From Anaerolineales bacterium (GTDB taxonomy: Bacteria; Chloroflexota; Anaerolineae; Anaerolineales; UBA6668): a stretch of DNA of 42,061 bases. Under the pieces are notes generated by a model. The model was given only the letters and a program-made list of their open reading frames with translations, was not told the DNA's origin and did not search any database. The position numbers and the translations under genes are program-made. Location: assembly GCA_020630175.1 (NCBI GenBank), contig JAHDBW010000016.1, positions 1-42,061 on the forward strand, in the 5' to 3' direction. How positions within the stretch are numbered: position 1 is the stretch's first letter; every line of letters starts with the position of its first letter. Of the stretch, positions 15,230 to 24,484 are shown one piece after another.

Positions 15230-16809
15230 CGTTTAATCCGGCGGCGCACCATGCCAATGAGTTGCTGCCCTTCCGGAATACGCAACACAACGACTGCAAT
15301 CACAAATACAAGCGCCCCAACGCCCATCCCAATCAGGCCATAAAGACGCTCATCTGGTAGAACAAGCCACGTATTCATTGCCCAGAGCACCGCGCCCATT
15401 GCCAAGGTGGCAACACTGGTTTGCGCCGCCCCTTTGAGCAGTGACGGCAGGCCAATCCCATCCATTTTAGGACGCAATAACACCAGCAAGACGATCATTT
15501 CCAATGTTGTGGCAATTGTGTTGGCCAACGCCAACGCGCCATGCGGCATCCACGCCACGCCCTCGAAGACCCGCACCAGCAGCACACTCAACGCAACGTT
15601 CAGCAACATGGTGCCAACCCCAATCAGCACGGGCGTGCGCGTATCTTTGAGCGCATAAAAGGCACGCGTCACAATTTCTACAACGCCATGCGAAACAAGC
15701 CCAACCGCATACCAAGATAACGCCCAAGCCACTAAGCGCGTGGAGTTTGCATCAAACTGCCGGTTTTGAAACAGCAGCGCAATAATTGGGCGGCCCAACA
15801 TTACCAAGCCAACAGAGGCTGGAATAGATAATAAAAGTACGCTACGCAAGCTGGCGACAAAGGTCGCGCGCATTGCGGCTTTGTCTCCATCTGCTGCCTG
15901 TCTGGCAAAAGTTGGAAAAACGGCCGTTGCAATTGCTCTAGAAATCGCCGCCTGCGGAAATGTAAAAATCTGGAAAGCAATTGAGATCGCCGATAAGCTA
16001 CCGGTCGCTAAACTGGTCGCAATAATTGTATTGACCCAGAAATTTATTTCCCAAACTGCCAAGCCAAGCGTACGCGGCAGCATCAAGCCAATAATCGTGC
16101 GTAGATCTTTATCTTTGAAATCTAAAAAGAGGCTAAATTTCGGCCGATACTGACGTAGTCTAGGCAGTTGCAACATTAGATGGCCTAACGCCCCAATGAC
16201 GACCCCCCAAGCTAGCCCGTCAATACCTAGCACCGGCACCAAATACAGCGCCCCAATAATAATCCCAACGTTATAGGCAATCGGCGCAAGTGCTGGTGCG
16301 AGGAAATGATCGTGCGCGTGATGAATGCCCATCACGATCCCACTAATGCCAAAAATTACGGTGCTAATCAGCATAATGCGCATCAGACGCGCGGTCATTG
16401 CGATCAGTTCAGGATCATCTGCCCAGCCAACGGCCAATACAGACCGCAACAGCGGCTCGGCTGCCAGGCCGGATAGTAAGGCCAGCCCTGAAAGCACAAT
16501 CAACATCAGGTTGAACACTGAGGACGTGACTTGCCACGTTCGCTTTTGGTCGCCTTTCAGCAGCAGTTCAGTAAACACGGGGATAAATGCAGAGCCAAGC
16601 GCACCGCCCGCAATAATATTGAACAGCAGATCTGGCACGCGGAATGCAGCAAAATACGCATCCAGCGCCGCTGAAGTCCCAAACGTTCTATTAATAATCA
16701 CCTGCCGAACTAAGCCAATCAGGTTATTTACCACAAACGCCGCCATCACAAGGCTTGCCGCGCGGAATATAGAAGTTTTCAGCTTAGATTGAGATGTTTT
16801 ATTGGTCAT
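15226..16809 (-). CDS. murJ: Lipid II flippase MurJ (MviN family)
   Basis: A MOP-superfamily membrane protein that flips lipid II for peptidoglycan synthesis. It has 527 residues and about 14 hydrophobic helices. Diagnostic motifs are FGTSAALDAYFAAFRVPDLL, GGALGSAFIPVF and, in the second half, RAFYALKDTRTPV. The ATG start precedes the first helix by a short polar tail. On the minus strand TAAAAT (plus 16819-16824) ends 9 bases before the ATG, consistent with an almost leaderless mRNA. It implies a peptidoglycan-related cell wall, notable if the host is Chloroflexota. The stop overlaps that of the convergent DUF212 gene. Confidence 0.92.
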   Translation of the reverse strand: MTNKTSQSKLKTSIFRAASLVMAAFVVNNLIGLVRQVIINRTFGTSAALDAYFAAFRVPDLLFNIIAGGALGSAFIPVFTELLLKGDQKRTWQVTSSVFNLMLIVLSGLALLSGLAAEPLLRSVLAVGWADDPELIAMTARLMRIMLISTVIFGISGIVMGIHHAHDHFLAPALAPIAYNVGIIIGALYLVPVLGIDGLAWGVVIGALGHLMLQLPRLRQYRPKFSLFLDFKDKDLRTIIGLMLPRTLGLAVWEINFWVNTIIATSLATGSLSAISIAFQIFTFPQAAISRAIATAVFPTFARQAADGDKAAMRATFVASLRSVLLLSIPASVGLVMLGRPIIALLFQNRQFDANSTRLVAWALSWYAVGLVSHGVVEIVTRAFYALKDTRTPVLIGVGTMLLNVALSVLLVRVFEGVAWMPHGALALANTIATTLEMIVLLVLLRPKMDGIGLPSLLKGAAQTSVATLAMGAVLWAMNTWLVLPDERLYGLIGMGVGALVFVIAVVVLRIPEGQQLIGMVRRRIKR

Positions 16810-16848
16810 ACCGGCGCGATTTTAGCACTAACACTCCGGTTAAAAGCC

Positions 16849-16877
16849 GAGAGCCGGATGTAAATTATCCGGCTCTC
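16849..16877. repeat. 11-bp perfect inverted repeat upstream of murJ
   Basis: GAGAGCCGGAT (16849-16859) pairs with ATCCGGCTCTC (16867-16877) around a 7-base loop. On the minus strand a short TTTT run follows, so it may be a weak terminator or an operator upstream of the murJ -10 box. An AAAGGAGG just beyond it on the plus strand has no convincing coding frame. Confidence 0.45.
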
Positions 16878-16958
16878 TCAAAAGGAGGAGAAGAAGAGAC
16901 TTTTGCTTGTAATAAAGATAACAAATCCTATGAATATACGCAGCACTACAAACCTACG

Positions 16959-17018
16959 CCAAACCTCCGGCAAACAGTTCTGTTTTTTTCGGGGTTGGCT
17001 CCGCAGGAAGTGCCGACC
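16959..17018 (+). other. Potentially structured leader before the histidine kinase genes
   Basis: The 365-base gap between murJ and the first kinase holds two mutually exclusive stems. CCAAACCTC (16959-16967) can pair with GGGGTTGG (16991-16998, one bulged A). GGTTGGC (16993-16999) can instead pair with GCCGACC (17012-17018), with an inner TCC/GGA. A small AAACA/TGTTT hairpin followed by T residues lies in the first loop. This resembles a switching leader, but no known riboswitch was identified and chance pairing is possible. Confidence 0.25.
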
Positions 17019-17174
17019 TAATCTAAGGCAATAGCTGCTAAACATCTATGTCCATCAGCATTTTTTGTGGCAAAAATTCACTTAATTTACTAAGTATCTA
17101 AATCTATACTTCTATTTTTTATTAGAAATGTATATGATGAATATGCTAGCCACTCTTATCACTTGCCGATCACA

Positions 17175-19223
17175 ATGCTCAAATTACTCAATTACATCTA
17201 CACAGAAATCAACGCTATTCCTGAGGCAAAAGATTCCGATAAAGCGGTGCAGTTCGCGCATGCGATCGTTAACTGCTGTGCCTTCCTTTCTGGCGCATCA
17301 TTTTTGCTGGTTTCTGTAGTCCTAAAGGACTTTTGGTATGTAATATTTGCCTGTTGTTTATTTGGAATTGGGTGGTTCTCGTTACAGTTGCAACGGCTCA
17401 GCGCAGTTTATCTAAGCGCATTTACTATTCCAACGATTATTGGCTATGTCTGGATAGAGCGTGGGTTTGCAAACTCACTTGAACTAAGCGGCGGCATCAT
17501 TTGGATGTTTGTTGCCATTTTTGTTGCTGCCAACTGGACATCGGTTTGGCGCACGTTGATTGTTTTTACAATTCAGCTTATAGCGATATTTATTATTGGT
17601 CGATCTGGGAATTCGATCACGCCATTTAGTGAGTTTTTCATTCGCCCGATGTCGCTCTTGTTTCTAAGCTCCTTATTTATTGCCCTGCCCGTTTTCAATT
17701 TCCGGCGTTCACGTGGCAAGGAAAAAGAAACCTATCAGCGCTTGATCGAAAGCGAACGCAACTACCGCCTTTTGTTTGAGCGATTACCGATTGGCATTTA
17801 CCGCTCGTCGATTGAAGGCAAGCAGTTGCAGGCAAACCCCGCACTGGTGAAACTCAACGGCTACAACACTCAAGAAGAAATGCTGACCGCAGTCAAAGAC
17901 ATTGCCAAAGAGTGGTATGTAGACCCAACTAGGCGGGCTGAATTCAGTACTGCACTAAAAAAAGATGGGGTTGTCTCACAATTTGAGTCTGAAATCTATC
18001 GGCATAAAACTAGAGAGCGCATCTGGATTTCTGAAACCGCCTACCAAATTCACGATGAGGATGGCAAACCACAGTTTTATGCCGGAACTGTTCAAGAAAT
18101 TACAGCGCGCAAGCGTGCCCAGCAACAGGTTACAGAAGTTGCCACCCAACTCAGGCTAGTCACCGATAATATTCCCGCTTGGATCAGTATTATCAACAAA
18201 AATTACGAATTTGAATTTGCAAATCAGTTTTTTGAAACGCGCTTAGGCTACAGTCCAGACTGGCTAATTGGAAAAACAGTTAAGCAAATGTTTGGCGAAA
18301 ATAACTGGCAATATCTATCCAGGAAATTTGAACAGGTCTTTGCCGGTGAAACCGTAAAAATCGAATCTGAGCTCAAGTTACCAAACGGAAAAGAGTTCTA
18401 TGTCAGCAATGTGCTGGTGCCCAATGTTGTAAATGGCAACGTCATTGGCTGCTTTTCTCTTGGACTAGATCTGACACAGCAACATCAAGCGGAAGTCACG
18501 CTAAGGCAGATGAAAAAAGTAGAGAGTCTGGGCTTAGTTGCCAGTGGCGTGGCACATGATTTCAATAATTTATTGACTGGCATCATGGCCCAATCTTCGT
18601 TGGCAACGCGTAAAATGGAACCCGGTCATCCAAGCCAAAAACACCTTAATCGCGCTGTGCAAGCCTCAAAAACTGCGGCACGCCTTGTCAAACAATTACT
18701 AGCATATACCGGCGATGACCACATCAGCGTTGACGAGGTGGATCTGAATGCTCTCATCCTATCTACCATTCCTCTTATCAAAACAGACAACGCCACTATT
18801 CAAATTACAACAGACTTGAGTAGCACACTCAACACAATCCGCGCTGATGCCGCAAAAGTTGAGCAAATCATTCTTAACCTAATTATCAATAGTCTGCAAG
18901 CTATCGACCATGAAAATGGTGAAATTCACGTGACCACGCAAACGCAAACACTTGGCCCAGACGCATTAGATTACACGCGTTTTACCGGCATACCGCTTGA
19001 GCAAGGTACGTATACCGTCCTCAGCATAACGGACAATGGCGGTGGAATTCCGGCTAAAAAACTCTTGCAAATTTTCGACCCTTTTTATACAACTAAGTTC
19101 TCTGGCCACGGCTTAGGATTAGCAGCAGTGCTTGGCAACATGCGTGCGCACAATGGTGGTGTTAGCGTTGACTCCCAAATTGGCGCTGGTACAAGCTTCA
19201 AACTAGCATTTCCTATTTATTAA
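17175..19223 (+). CDS. Membrane PAS histidine kinase, first of a tandem pair
   Basis: A 682-residue sensor kinase. An N-terminal membrane region of about six helices (25-175) is followed by two PAS/PAC units (about 190-305, ending YAGTVQEITARKRA, and 310-440, ending GLDLTQQHQAE). Then comes a phospho-acceptor helix GVAHDFNNLLTG (His461) of the hybrid-kinase type and an HATPase domain (NLIINSLQAI, DNGGGIP, FDPFYTTKFSGHGLGLAAV). No receiver domain follows and no response regulator is encoded nearby. ATG 17175 aligns with the start of the paralogue at 19368 to within one residue; a TTG at 17163 is four codons upstream. The signal is unknown. Confidence 0.88.
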   Translation: MLKLLNYIYTEINAIPEAKDSDKAVQFAHAIVNCCAFLSGASFLLVSVVLKDFWYVIFACCLFGIGWFSLQLQRLSAVYLSAFTIPTIIGYVWIERGFANSLELSGGIIWMFVAIFVAANWTSVWRTLIVFTIQLIAIFIIGRSGNSITPFSEFFIRPMSLLFLSSLFIALPVFNFRRSRGKEKETYQRLIESERNYRLLFERLPIGIYRSSIEGKQLQANPALVKLNGYNTQEEMLTAVKDIAKEWYVDPTRRAEFSTALKKDGVVSQFESEIYRHKTRERIWISETAYQIHDEDGKPQFYAGTVQEITARKRAQQQVTEVATQLRLVTDNIPAWISIINKNYEFEFANQFFETRLGYSPDWLIGKTVKQMFGENNWQYLSRKFEQVFAGETVKIESELKLPNGKEFYVSNVLVPNVVNGNVIGCFSLGLDLTQQHQAEVTLRQMKKVESLGLVASGVAHDFNNLLTGIMAQSSLATRKMEPGHPSQKHLNRAVQASKTAARLVKQLLAYTGDDHISVDEVDLNALILSTIPLIKTDNATIQITTDLSSTLNTIRADAAKVEQIILNLIINSLQAIDHENGEIHVTTQTQTLGPDALDYTRFTGIPLEQGTYTVLSITDNGGGIPAKKLLQIFDPFYTTKFSGHGLGLAAVLGNMRAHNGGVSVDSQIGAGTSFKLAFPIY

Positions 19224-19367
19224 AAGCGCCACACCATGTACCACTGGGGTGTCTTTAGTTGAGCCCATCACGGTTGCTTACATCGCTTAATAAACTCTCA
19301 ATGCTGTGGTTAGAAATATTCATTATTATTAGAGCAGTACCACCCCGCGTGGACACATAAGTATTTT

Positions 19368-21476
19368 ATGATCTCCCTAACCCACGCACTTGCCAAACGC
19401 CTGCGTATTGCAGAAACCTCCGAATCAGATCACGTAATGTTCTTGTTGCGTGTCTTTGTAACCGCTGCTGCATTTCCAGTCTCCATTTTTATGCTGGGAA
19501 TTGCCCTAGTAAATGGCGATACGCCGCTTATTGGCTATTCAACTGTTGTATTTCTTATCTTTGTGGTTGGTCGGACGCGACACTATGCGTATTTGTCGTA
19601 CATCATCGGATTTTTAGTACCACTGATGATGACGACGTATGGCATAAAAGACGTAATTATTGGCCCGAGAGATATTACTGGCTCTGTTATTTGGCTGATT
19701 ATTCCGGTGTTTATTGCCTCAAATTGGGTGTCACTACGCGGCACGCTGGCGGTGACCTTCATCCAATTATTGGGCGTGCTCTGGTTTGTTTATATTGTTG
19801 CGCCAGATGGGATGCCGATCACGTCTCAATTGCTAGCGCGTCCGCTCGGATTTGTAATCTTAGGCTCTATTGCGATTACAAGCCCTGTCTTTGGGTTCCG
19901 GCAAGCACGCAATAAACTAGAAAAAAGCGAAAAAGAACTCCGGCGCCTATACCAGAATTTGCCGGTTGGCATCTACAGAACATCACCAGATGGATTTGTC
20001 TTACAAGCCAACCCTAGCGCCGTCGAAATTACAGGGTATCAAACAGAAGCAGAGCTTGTGTCAACCCTACGCAGTGTTGAAACGAATTGGTATGTAGACC
20101 CCAATCAACGGGACGTTTTCCTATCTGAAATTCAAAAGAATGGGTTTGTAGACAACTTAGAATCACGCGTTTGGCGTGATGGTGAAGTAATTTGGGTAAG
20201 CGAATCTGCCTATCCTGTTTACAATGCAGCCGACGAACTTGTTTACTACGAAGGCGCAATTCAAGACATTACACAGCGCAAAGCTGCCGAAGAAAGAGTA
20301 GACCAGACGTTAGCACAGCTCAGAATGATCACCGATAACATTCCAGCTTGGGTGGCCTATGTCGATGAGGATCGTAAGTTCCAATTTGCAAATCGCTTCT
20401 TCGAAACCCGCGTTGGGATCCCCGAAGGCTGGCTGATTGGGAAACATGTCCGAGCGTTTGTTGGCGAAGAATTTTGGCAACGCACAAAATCACAAGTTGA
20501 TCGCATTTATCAAGGTGAACCACTCGTCATCGAAGTTCCTGGCCAAACCTATAGCGGTGAAGCGCTTGTAACACGCGTTACGCACGTGCCGCATTTCACC
20601 GAAGATGGCACTGTTAGAGGCTATTTCTTACTCGGCTTAGACATCACCGAACAACGCCAGGCCGAACAGACCATCCGGCAACTCCACAAAGTTGAAAGCC
20701 TCGGAATGGTTGCGGGTGGTGTAGCGCATGACTTCAACAATTTACTCACGGGCATTATGGCGCAGTCTTCGATTGCATTACGCAAACTAGAAAAAGGCCA
20801 TAAATCCATCAAACATATTGAACGCGCGCTATCCTCCTCACGCAGCGCGGAGCGTTTGGTCAAGCAGTTACTCGCATATTCTGGTGATGAACATCTGAAT
20901 TCAGGCAATGTTGATCTAAATGCCCTCATTGAACAAGCATTGCAAAACGTGAGTTTTTCTACGGGTCAGCTAATTAACGTCAAAACGTCGTTATCCAACC
21001 AAATCCCACATATTTGGGCCGATGACATCAAAGTAGAGCAAATTCTGCTCAACCTAATTACCAATGGGTCTCAGGCGATTGAAGCAGAACAAGGCGAGAT
21101 TATCGTCGAAACAAAGTTAGACTATATCCACGCTGGAAACAACGATTATGCACGCCTAACAGGCGAAAATCTAGCCCCAGGTGAGTATATTTTGCTGACC
21201 GTTGCCGACAATGGTTGTGGGATCGCTGAAGACAAGCTGCTGCAAATCTTCGATCCATTTTATTCAACCAAATTCTCTGGACATGGCCTTGGGTTGGCAG
21301 CAGTTCTTGGCACCATGCGCGCCCACTTAGGCGGCATTAGTGTGCAGTCTGAGTTAGGTAAGGGCACAACATTTACACTTGTGTTCCCAGCAGAGCACCC
21401 CCTTGCAATCACAAATAGCCATCAAGCAAAACAATTGTCCAATTTACCTGATGCAATTAGTGAGCTTACCACTTGA
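19368..21476 (+). CDS. Membrane PAS histidine kinase, second of a tandem pair
   Basis: A 702-residue paralogue with the same plan: multi-helix membrane domain (about 22-175), PAS/PAC 1 (NLPVGIYRTSPDG to GAIQDITQRKAAEE), PAS/PAC 2 (MITDNIPAWVAYVDEDRKF to LGLDITEQRQAE), H-box GVAHDFNNLLTG (His454), and HATPase motifs NLITNGSQAI, DNGCGIAE and FDPFYSTKFSGHGLGLAAVLG. It has a 25-residue C-terminal extension that the first copy lacks. Similarity is strong in the kinase core and weaker in the membrane domain, implying duplication and then sensor divergence. No response regulator is adjacent. The start is ATG 19368; CATAAG ends 6 bases before it and there is no Shine-Dalgarno. Confidence 0.88.
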   Translation: MISLTHALAKRLRIAETSESDHVMFLLRVFVTAAAFPVSIFMLGIALVNGDTPLIGYSTVVFLIFVVGRTRHYAYLSYIIGFLVPLMMTTYGIKDVIIGPRDITGSVIWLIIPVFIASNWVSLRGTLAVTFIQLLGVLWFVYIVAPDGMPITSQLLARPLGFVILGSIAITSPVFGFRQARNKLEKSEKELRRLYQNLPVGIYRTSPDGFVLQANPSAVEITGYQTEAELVSTLRSVETNWYVDPNQRDVFLSEIQKNGFVDNLESRVWRDGEVIWVSESAYPVYNAADELVYYEGAIQDITQRKAAEERVDQTLAQLRMITDNIPAWVAYVDEDRKFQFANRFFETRVGIPEGWLIGKHVRAFVGEEFWQRTKSQVDRIYQGEPLVIEVPGQTYSGEALVTRVTHVPHFTEDGTVRGYFLLGLDITEQRQAEQTIRQLHKVESLGMVAGGVAHDFNNLLTGIMAQSSIALRKLEKGHKSIKHIERALSSSRSAERLVKQLLAYSGDEHLNSGNVDLNALIEQALQNVSFSTGQLINVKTSLSNQIPHIWADDIKVEQILLNLITNGSQAIEAEQGEIIVETKLDYIHAGNNDYARLTGENLAPGEYILLTVADNGCGIAEDKLLQIFDPFYSTKFSGHGLGLAAVLGTMRAHLGGISVQSELGKGTTFTLVFPAEHPLAITNSHQAKQLSNLPDAISELTT

Positions 21477-21537
21477 GTAAATTAAGGTTCAGTACTGTAC
21501 GTAACAACCAAACCCAGTACCAACCCCCTTATTGACC

Positions 21538-21566
21538 TTGACATAACAATTCTTTAACTATAAAAA
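21538..21566 (+). promoter_or_regulatory. Candidate promoter in the gap after the kinases
   Basis: TTGACA (21538-21543) with TAAAAA (21561-21566) at 17 bases, or TATAAA at 15 bases. It lies in a 316-base gene-free stretch (21477-21792). The stretch also holds two GCTT(T)GGGTAGA-like direct repeats at about 21607-21650; I see no gene and no recognised RNA in it. The leader to the next ATG would be about 220 bases. Confidence 0.35.
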
Positions 21567-21792
21567 CTTAATTAATCCTATATCAACTTTACGTAGCAAT
21601 GGTTTACGCTTGGGTAGAGGCCTTTACTTTACAGCTTTGGGTAGATAGCGCTTTGGTTTAGCTCTCAAAATTACTCACGAAATAAACTTCCGAAATACGT
21701 TAAGGCTTTACAAGCTGAGTAATAAGATCAGAGAATCAAGGTTAGTCGGCTTCAACGTAACGGAATTCTTATACAAGTAGTAAACGTACATT

Positions 21793-22647
21793 ATGAAGAG
21801 ATTTGGGAAATATCTCGCGCTTGGGTTAGTAACGGTAAACGCTGTCCTTTTATTGACAGCATTCAATCTTCTCCGCGTGGATTACAGCAGAAATTATATT
21901 GAAAATGGCAGCTTTGAAGCTGGCTATTATCAACATCAAGGCATTAGTGAAGTCACTGTGCCCAACGAATGGAAAATTTGGTATGCCGAAGAAAGCACGC
22001 CAAAAACACCCTCTCAAGACGATCCATTTAGGCAACCAGAAACGGTTGTTTGGAATGGCACGCACCATCCAGAGCCAGAGCGTTCACTGTTTTGGCAACA
22101 AGGCACTTACACCTTCAAAGCATTTGGCGCTTGGAAGCCCATTTGGGTCAAGCTCTGGCAAGACAATTCTAATGTTGTCGCTGGGCAACGCTACCGGTTT
22201 ACGGTGCCCATCTATCCAGATCTAATTGAAAGCTATCAGTGGGACGGACGCAAAATTGTTGCCTCTGACCCGACTTCGGGCCAGCACCGCCTTGTGGTTA
22301 CAGAAAATGGCCGCATCATTGCCGATACCGGCTATCTAGATGGCGATGACATCCCATTCTTAGAATGGACAGACCTTGAATTAGAGTTTGTGCCACAAAC
22401 TTCGAACGTCCGCCTGATGGTGGAATTTCGCGGCAAGTGGGGTCTTATCAACAACGGCTGGTTTATTGATGACATTAGCCTGCATGCCGTAGCAGGGGTC
22501 GCAACACCCACGAAACGCGCCACCAGTACGCCGCGCGTCATTGTCACACCAACCGTTCCGCCTTCTGAAAATGGCACAGCCAAATCAATAGAAGGCACGC
22601 ATGAGACGTTCTTCCCTATTGTGAAGACATATTCACGCCGAAACTAA
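21793..22647 (+). CDS. Exported or membrane-anchored CBM-like (carbohydrate-binding-fold) protein
   Basis: A 284-residue protein with an N-terminal signal or anchor (LALGLVTVNAVLLLTAFNLL, about 8-28). A beta-sandwich-like domain follows, starting NGSFEAGYYQHQG and ending NNGWFIDDISL, the bookends of CBM4/9-like jelly-roll modules. Many Trp/Tyr residues (WKPIWVKLW, YQWDG) could form a sugar-binding face. A Thr/Pro-rich tail (ATPTKRATSTPRVIVTPTVPP) follows. No catalytic domain is present. Binding to an extracellular polysaccharide is inferred, not shown. The gene is alone between the kinase pair and a hydrolase and ends at a clear terminator. Confidence 0.6.
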   Translation: MKRFGKYLALGLVTVNAVLLLTAFNLLRVDYSRNYIENGSFEAGYYQHQGISEVTVPNEWKIWYAEESTPKTPSQDDPFRQPETVVWNGTHHPEPERSLFWQQGTYTFKAFGAWKPIWVKLWQDNSNVVAGQRYRFTVPIYPDLIESYQWDGRKIVASDPTSGQHRLVVTENGRIIADTGYLDGDDIPFLEWTDLELEFVPQTSNVRLMVEFRGKWGLINNGWFIDDISLHAVAGVATPTKRATSTPRVIVTPTVPPSENGTAKSIEGTHETFFPIVKTYSRRN

Positions 22648-22651
22648 GCAA

Positions 22652-22695
22652 AAGCCGCTAATCTCTCTCAAAAGAATAGATCAGCGGCTTTTTTT
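22652..22695 (+). terminator. Intrinsic terminator
   Basis: AAGCCGCT (22652-22659) pairs with AGCGGCTT (22683-22690), extended by ATCT/AGAT inside. Seven T residues (22689-22695) close and follow the stem. It lies 5 bases after the stop of the CBM-like gene. Confidence 0.85.
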
Positions 22696-22755
22696 ATAAC
22701 GCCCCAGAAAGTTAAGTGTTCAATAAATTCATGACGCAGCGTGTCATTTTTCTGG

Positions 22756-22761
22756 CATAAT
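22756..22761 (+). promoter_or_regulatory. CATAAT box 6 bases before a GTG start
   Basis: CATAAT (5 of 6 consensus) followed by GGCATT and the GTG at 22768, a spacing that would start the mRNA at the codon itself. Upstream, ATGAC/GTCAT forms a short dyad over the -35 area; no consensus -35 is present. Confidence 0.4.
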
Positions 22762-22767
22762 GGCATT

Positions 22768-23436
22768 GTGAAAATACGTGAACGCACCGCCACACCAACT
22801 GCCGATTATGTTGTTTTATTACACGGCTTTAATGACACGCACGGTCATATGCTGCTGTTTGAAAAACGGCTGAACGCCCTGGGCTATCATGTCATCAACA
22901 TTGATTACCCTTCGCACAAGCTCACAATTGATGAAACTGCTTATGAAATTGCAGCCTTGTTAGATCAGAAAATTGATCGCTCAAGAACATTGCATTTTGT
23001 TACCCACTCGATGGGCGGCGTGGTCACGCGATGTTTGCTGCAAATGTATCCGCAAGCCAACCTTGGACGCGTGGTCATGCTCAGTCCGCCGCATCATGGC
23101 AGTGAATGGGCCGATATTGCAGAAAAAATCAACATTCCGCAGCAGTTACGCAGTGCCCCAATTCTGCAACTACGCACCAAGCCAGATAGTTTTGTTCAAC
23201 AATTAGGGGATGTAGAGTTTGAACTCGGCGTAATTGGCGCAAACCGCAGTTTTGGCGCGTTTACCAAGCCCGTTTTTAACGGTGAAAACGATGGCGTAGT
23301 GGCTGTAGACAGCATGAAGGTCAACGGGATGAAAGACTTTATTGTGATGCGCAAGTTACATATCACAATGGTGTTTAGTCCCCGCGTGATCGGGCAAACT
23401 GCCCACTTCTTAGCGAACGGCCAGTTCGACCACTAG
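22768..23436 (+). CDS. Alpha/beta hydrolase (lipase/esterase-like)
   Basis: A 222-residue cytoplasmic hydrolase. The oxyanion-side motif VVLLHGFNDT opens the fold. The nucleophile elbow THSMGG carries Ser81. NGENDGVV supplies the likely acid and LHITMV the likely histidine. The Gly-x-Ser-x-Gly elbow, PPHHGS and the DGVV block resemble lipase and PGAP1-like esterases. No signal peptide is seen, so it probably acts on an intracellular ester or thioester; the substrate is unknown. I prefer GTG 22768 over GTG 22741 because the former sits 6 bases after CATAAT and removes a poorly conserved tail. It converges with the deacetylase-fold gene 13 bases downstream. Confidence 0.78.
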   Translation: MKIRERTATPTADYVVLLHGFNDTHGHMLLFEKRLNALGYHVINIDYPSHKLTIDETAYEIAALLDQKIDRSRTLHFVTHSMGGVVTRCLLQMYPQANLGRVVMLSPPHHGSEWADIAEKINIPQQLRSAPILQLRTKPDSFVQQLGDVEFELGVIGANRSFGAFTKPVFNGENDGVVAVDSMKVNGMKDFIVMRKLHITMVFSPRVIGQTAHFLANGQFDH

Positions 23437-23449
23437 CAGCGCACCAATC

Positions 23450-24361
23450 TTATCCAAGCGGCCTGGCAAACGTCTTAATCAACGCCGCCACCGTCTGATA
23501 ACTCACGCTAACCGACTCATCAATATTCGGCGCATAGCCGCCGCCCATAGTTGCCACCAATGGCAACTGTCGCGACGTACAAGCGTTGATCACCATCTCA
23601 TCACGAGCCGCCAAACCACGCATTGTTAACGACAGTTTGCCTAGCCGGTCGCCCTCATACGGGTCTGCACCGGCAATCCAAAGCACCATGTGTGGCGAAA
23701 ACTCTCTGAAAATTTGATCTAAGCCAGATTGCAACGCGGCTAAATAAGCCATGTCGCCTGTTCCCGTTGGCAAACCAATATCTAAGTTGCTTGGCACCTT
23801 GCGGAACGGAAAATTCTTTTCACCGTGGATCGAAAACGTATAAATTGTGGAATCCGTCTGCGTAATCGCAGCCGTACCATTGCCCTGATGCACGTCCGTA
23901 TCAATCACTAACACGTTGCGTACGCGGCCTTCGGCCTGAACTGCCCGCGCCGCCACCGCGCTATCGTTGAATACACAAAAGCCACCGCCCTTTTCAGCCG
24001 ACGCATGATGAGTACCGCTCGCCAAGCTAACCCCAACGCCATCTTCAAGCGCCGCAAAGGCTGCCGCCACCGTAGCCCCGGTCGAGCGCTTTGCGCGTTC
24101 CACATAGGCCGGTGACCAAGGCAATCCAATTTCCCGCACCTCAGCTTTACTAAGTTCGCCGTTGTGAAAGCGCCGGATATATCCCAAGCTGTGTGCCCGC
24201 GCTAACTCCACTTCAGACACCGCCGGTGCTGGCACTAAATCAAAGGCGTAGTGGGCTTGTAATTGCGTTACGCGCTCGCGTAGTAGCTTATATTTGTGAT
24301 AAGGAAAGCGATGATTTTCTGGCAACGGATAGTGCCATTTATCGCTATAGAATAATTTCAT
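23450..24361 (-). CDS. Histone-deacetylase-fold amidohydrolase (AcuC/HDAC-like)
   Basis: A zinc amidohydrolase of the arginase/deacetylase superfamily, probably removing acyl groups from small molecules or proteins. Active-site parts: GTHHASAEKGGGFCVFND (His-His pair), VLVIDTDVHQGNGT (zinc Asp and His), AGADPYEGDRLG (zinc Asp) and GGGYAPN (transition-state Tyr). The start MKLFYSDKWHYPLPENHRFP is typical of the bacterial class, so ATG 24361 is chosen over a GTG 33 bases upstream that adds an unconserved tail. On the minus strand TACAAT ends 10 bases before this ATG, giving a very short leader. It is 303 residues long, normal for the family. The substrate cannot be told from sequence. Confidence 0.87.
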   Translation of the reverse strand: MKLFYSDKWHYPLPENHRFPYHKYKLLRERVTQLQAHYAFDLVPAPAVSEVELARAHSLGYIRRFHNGELSKAEVREIGLPWSPAYVERAKRSTGATVAAAFAALEDGVGVSLASGTHHASAEKGGGFCVFNDSAVAARAVQAEGRVRNVLVIDTDVHQGNGTAAITQTDSTIYTFSIHGEKNFPFRKVPSNLDIGLPTGTGDMAYLAALQSGLDQIFREFSPHMVLWIAGADPYEGDRLGKLSLTMRGLAARDEMVINACTSRQLPLVATMGGGYAPNIDESVSVSYQTVAALIKTFARPLG

Positions 24362-24484
24362 TGCGAACGGAATTGTATATAAAACGCGCACCACGCGATT
24401 AGAACGCGCGGGCTGAAGTCAGCTAAAATTGTATCAATCTCACATCACAAATAAAACGCCCTACGCTAAATTGCAACACATCTT

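Noticed and set aside
16951-17018. c-di-GMP (GEMM-I) riboswitch
   Set aside because: Only short strings resemble the core; the tetraloop hairpin and receptor are missing and the helices do not match.
16882-17036. AAGGAGG followed by a TTG-started frame of about 44 codons
   Set aside because: Spacing is too long, composition is Arg/Thr-rich without hydrophobic pattern, and the frame runs through the structured leader region.
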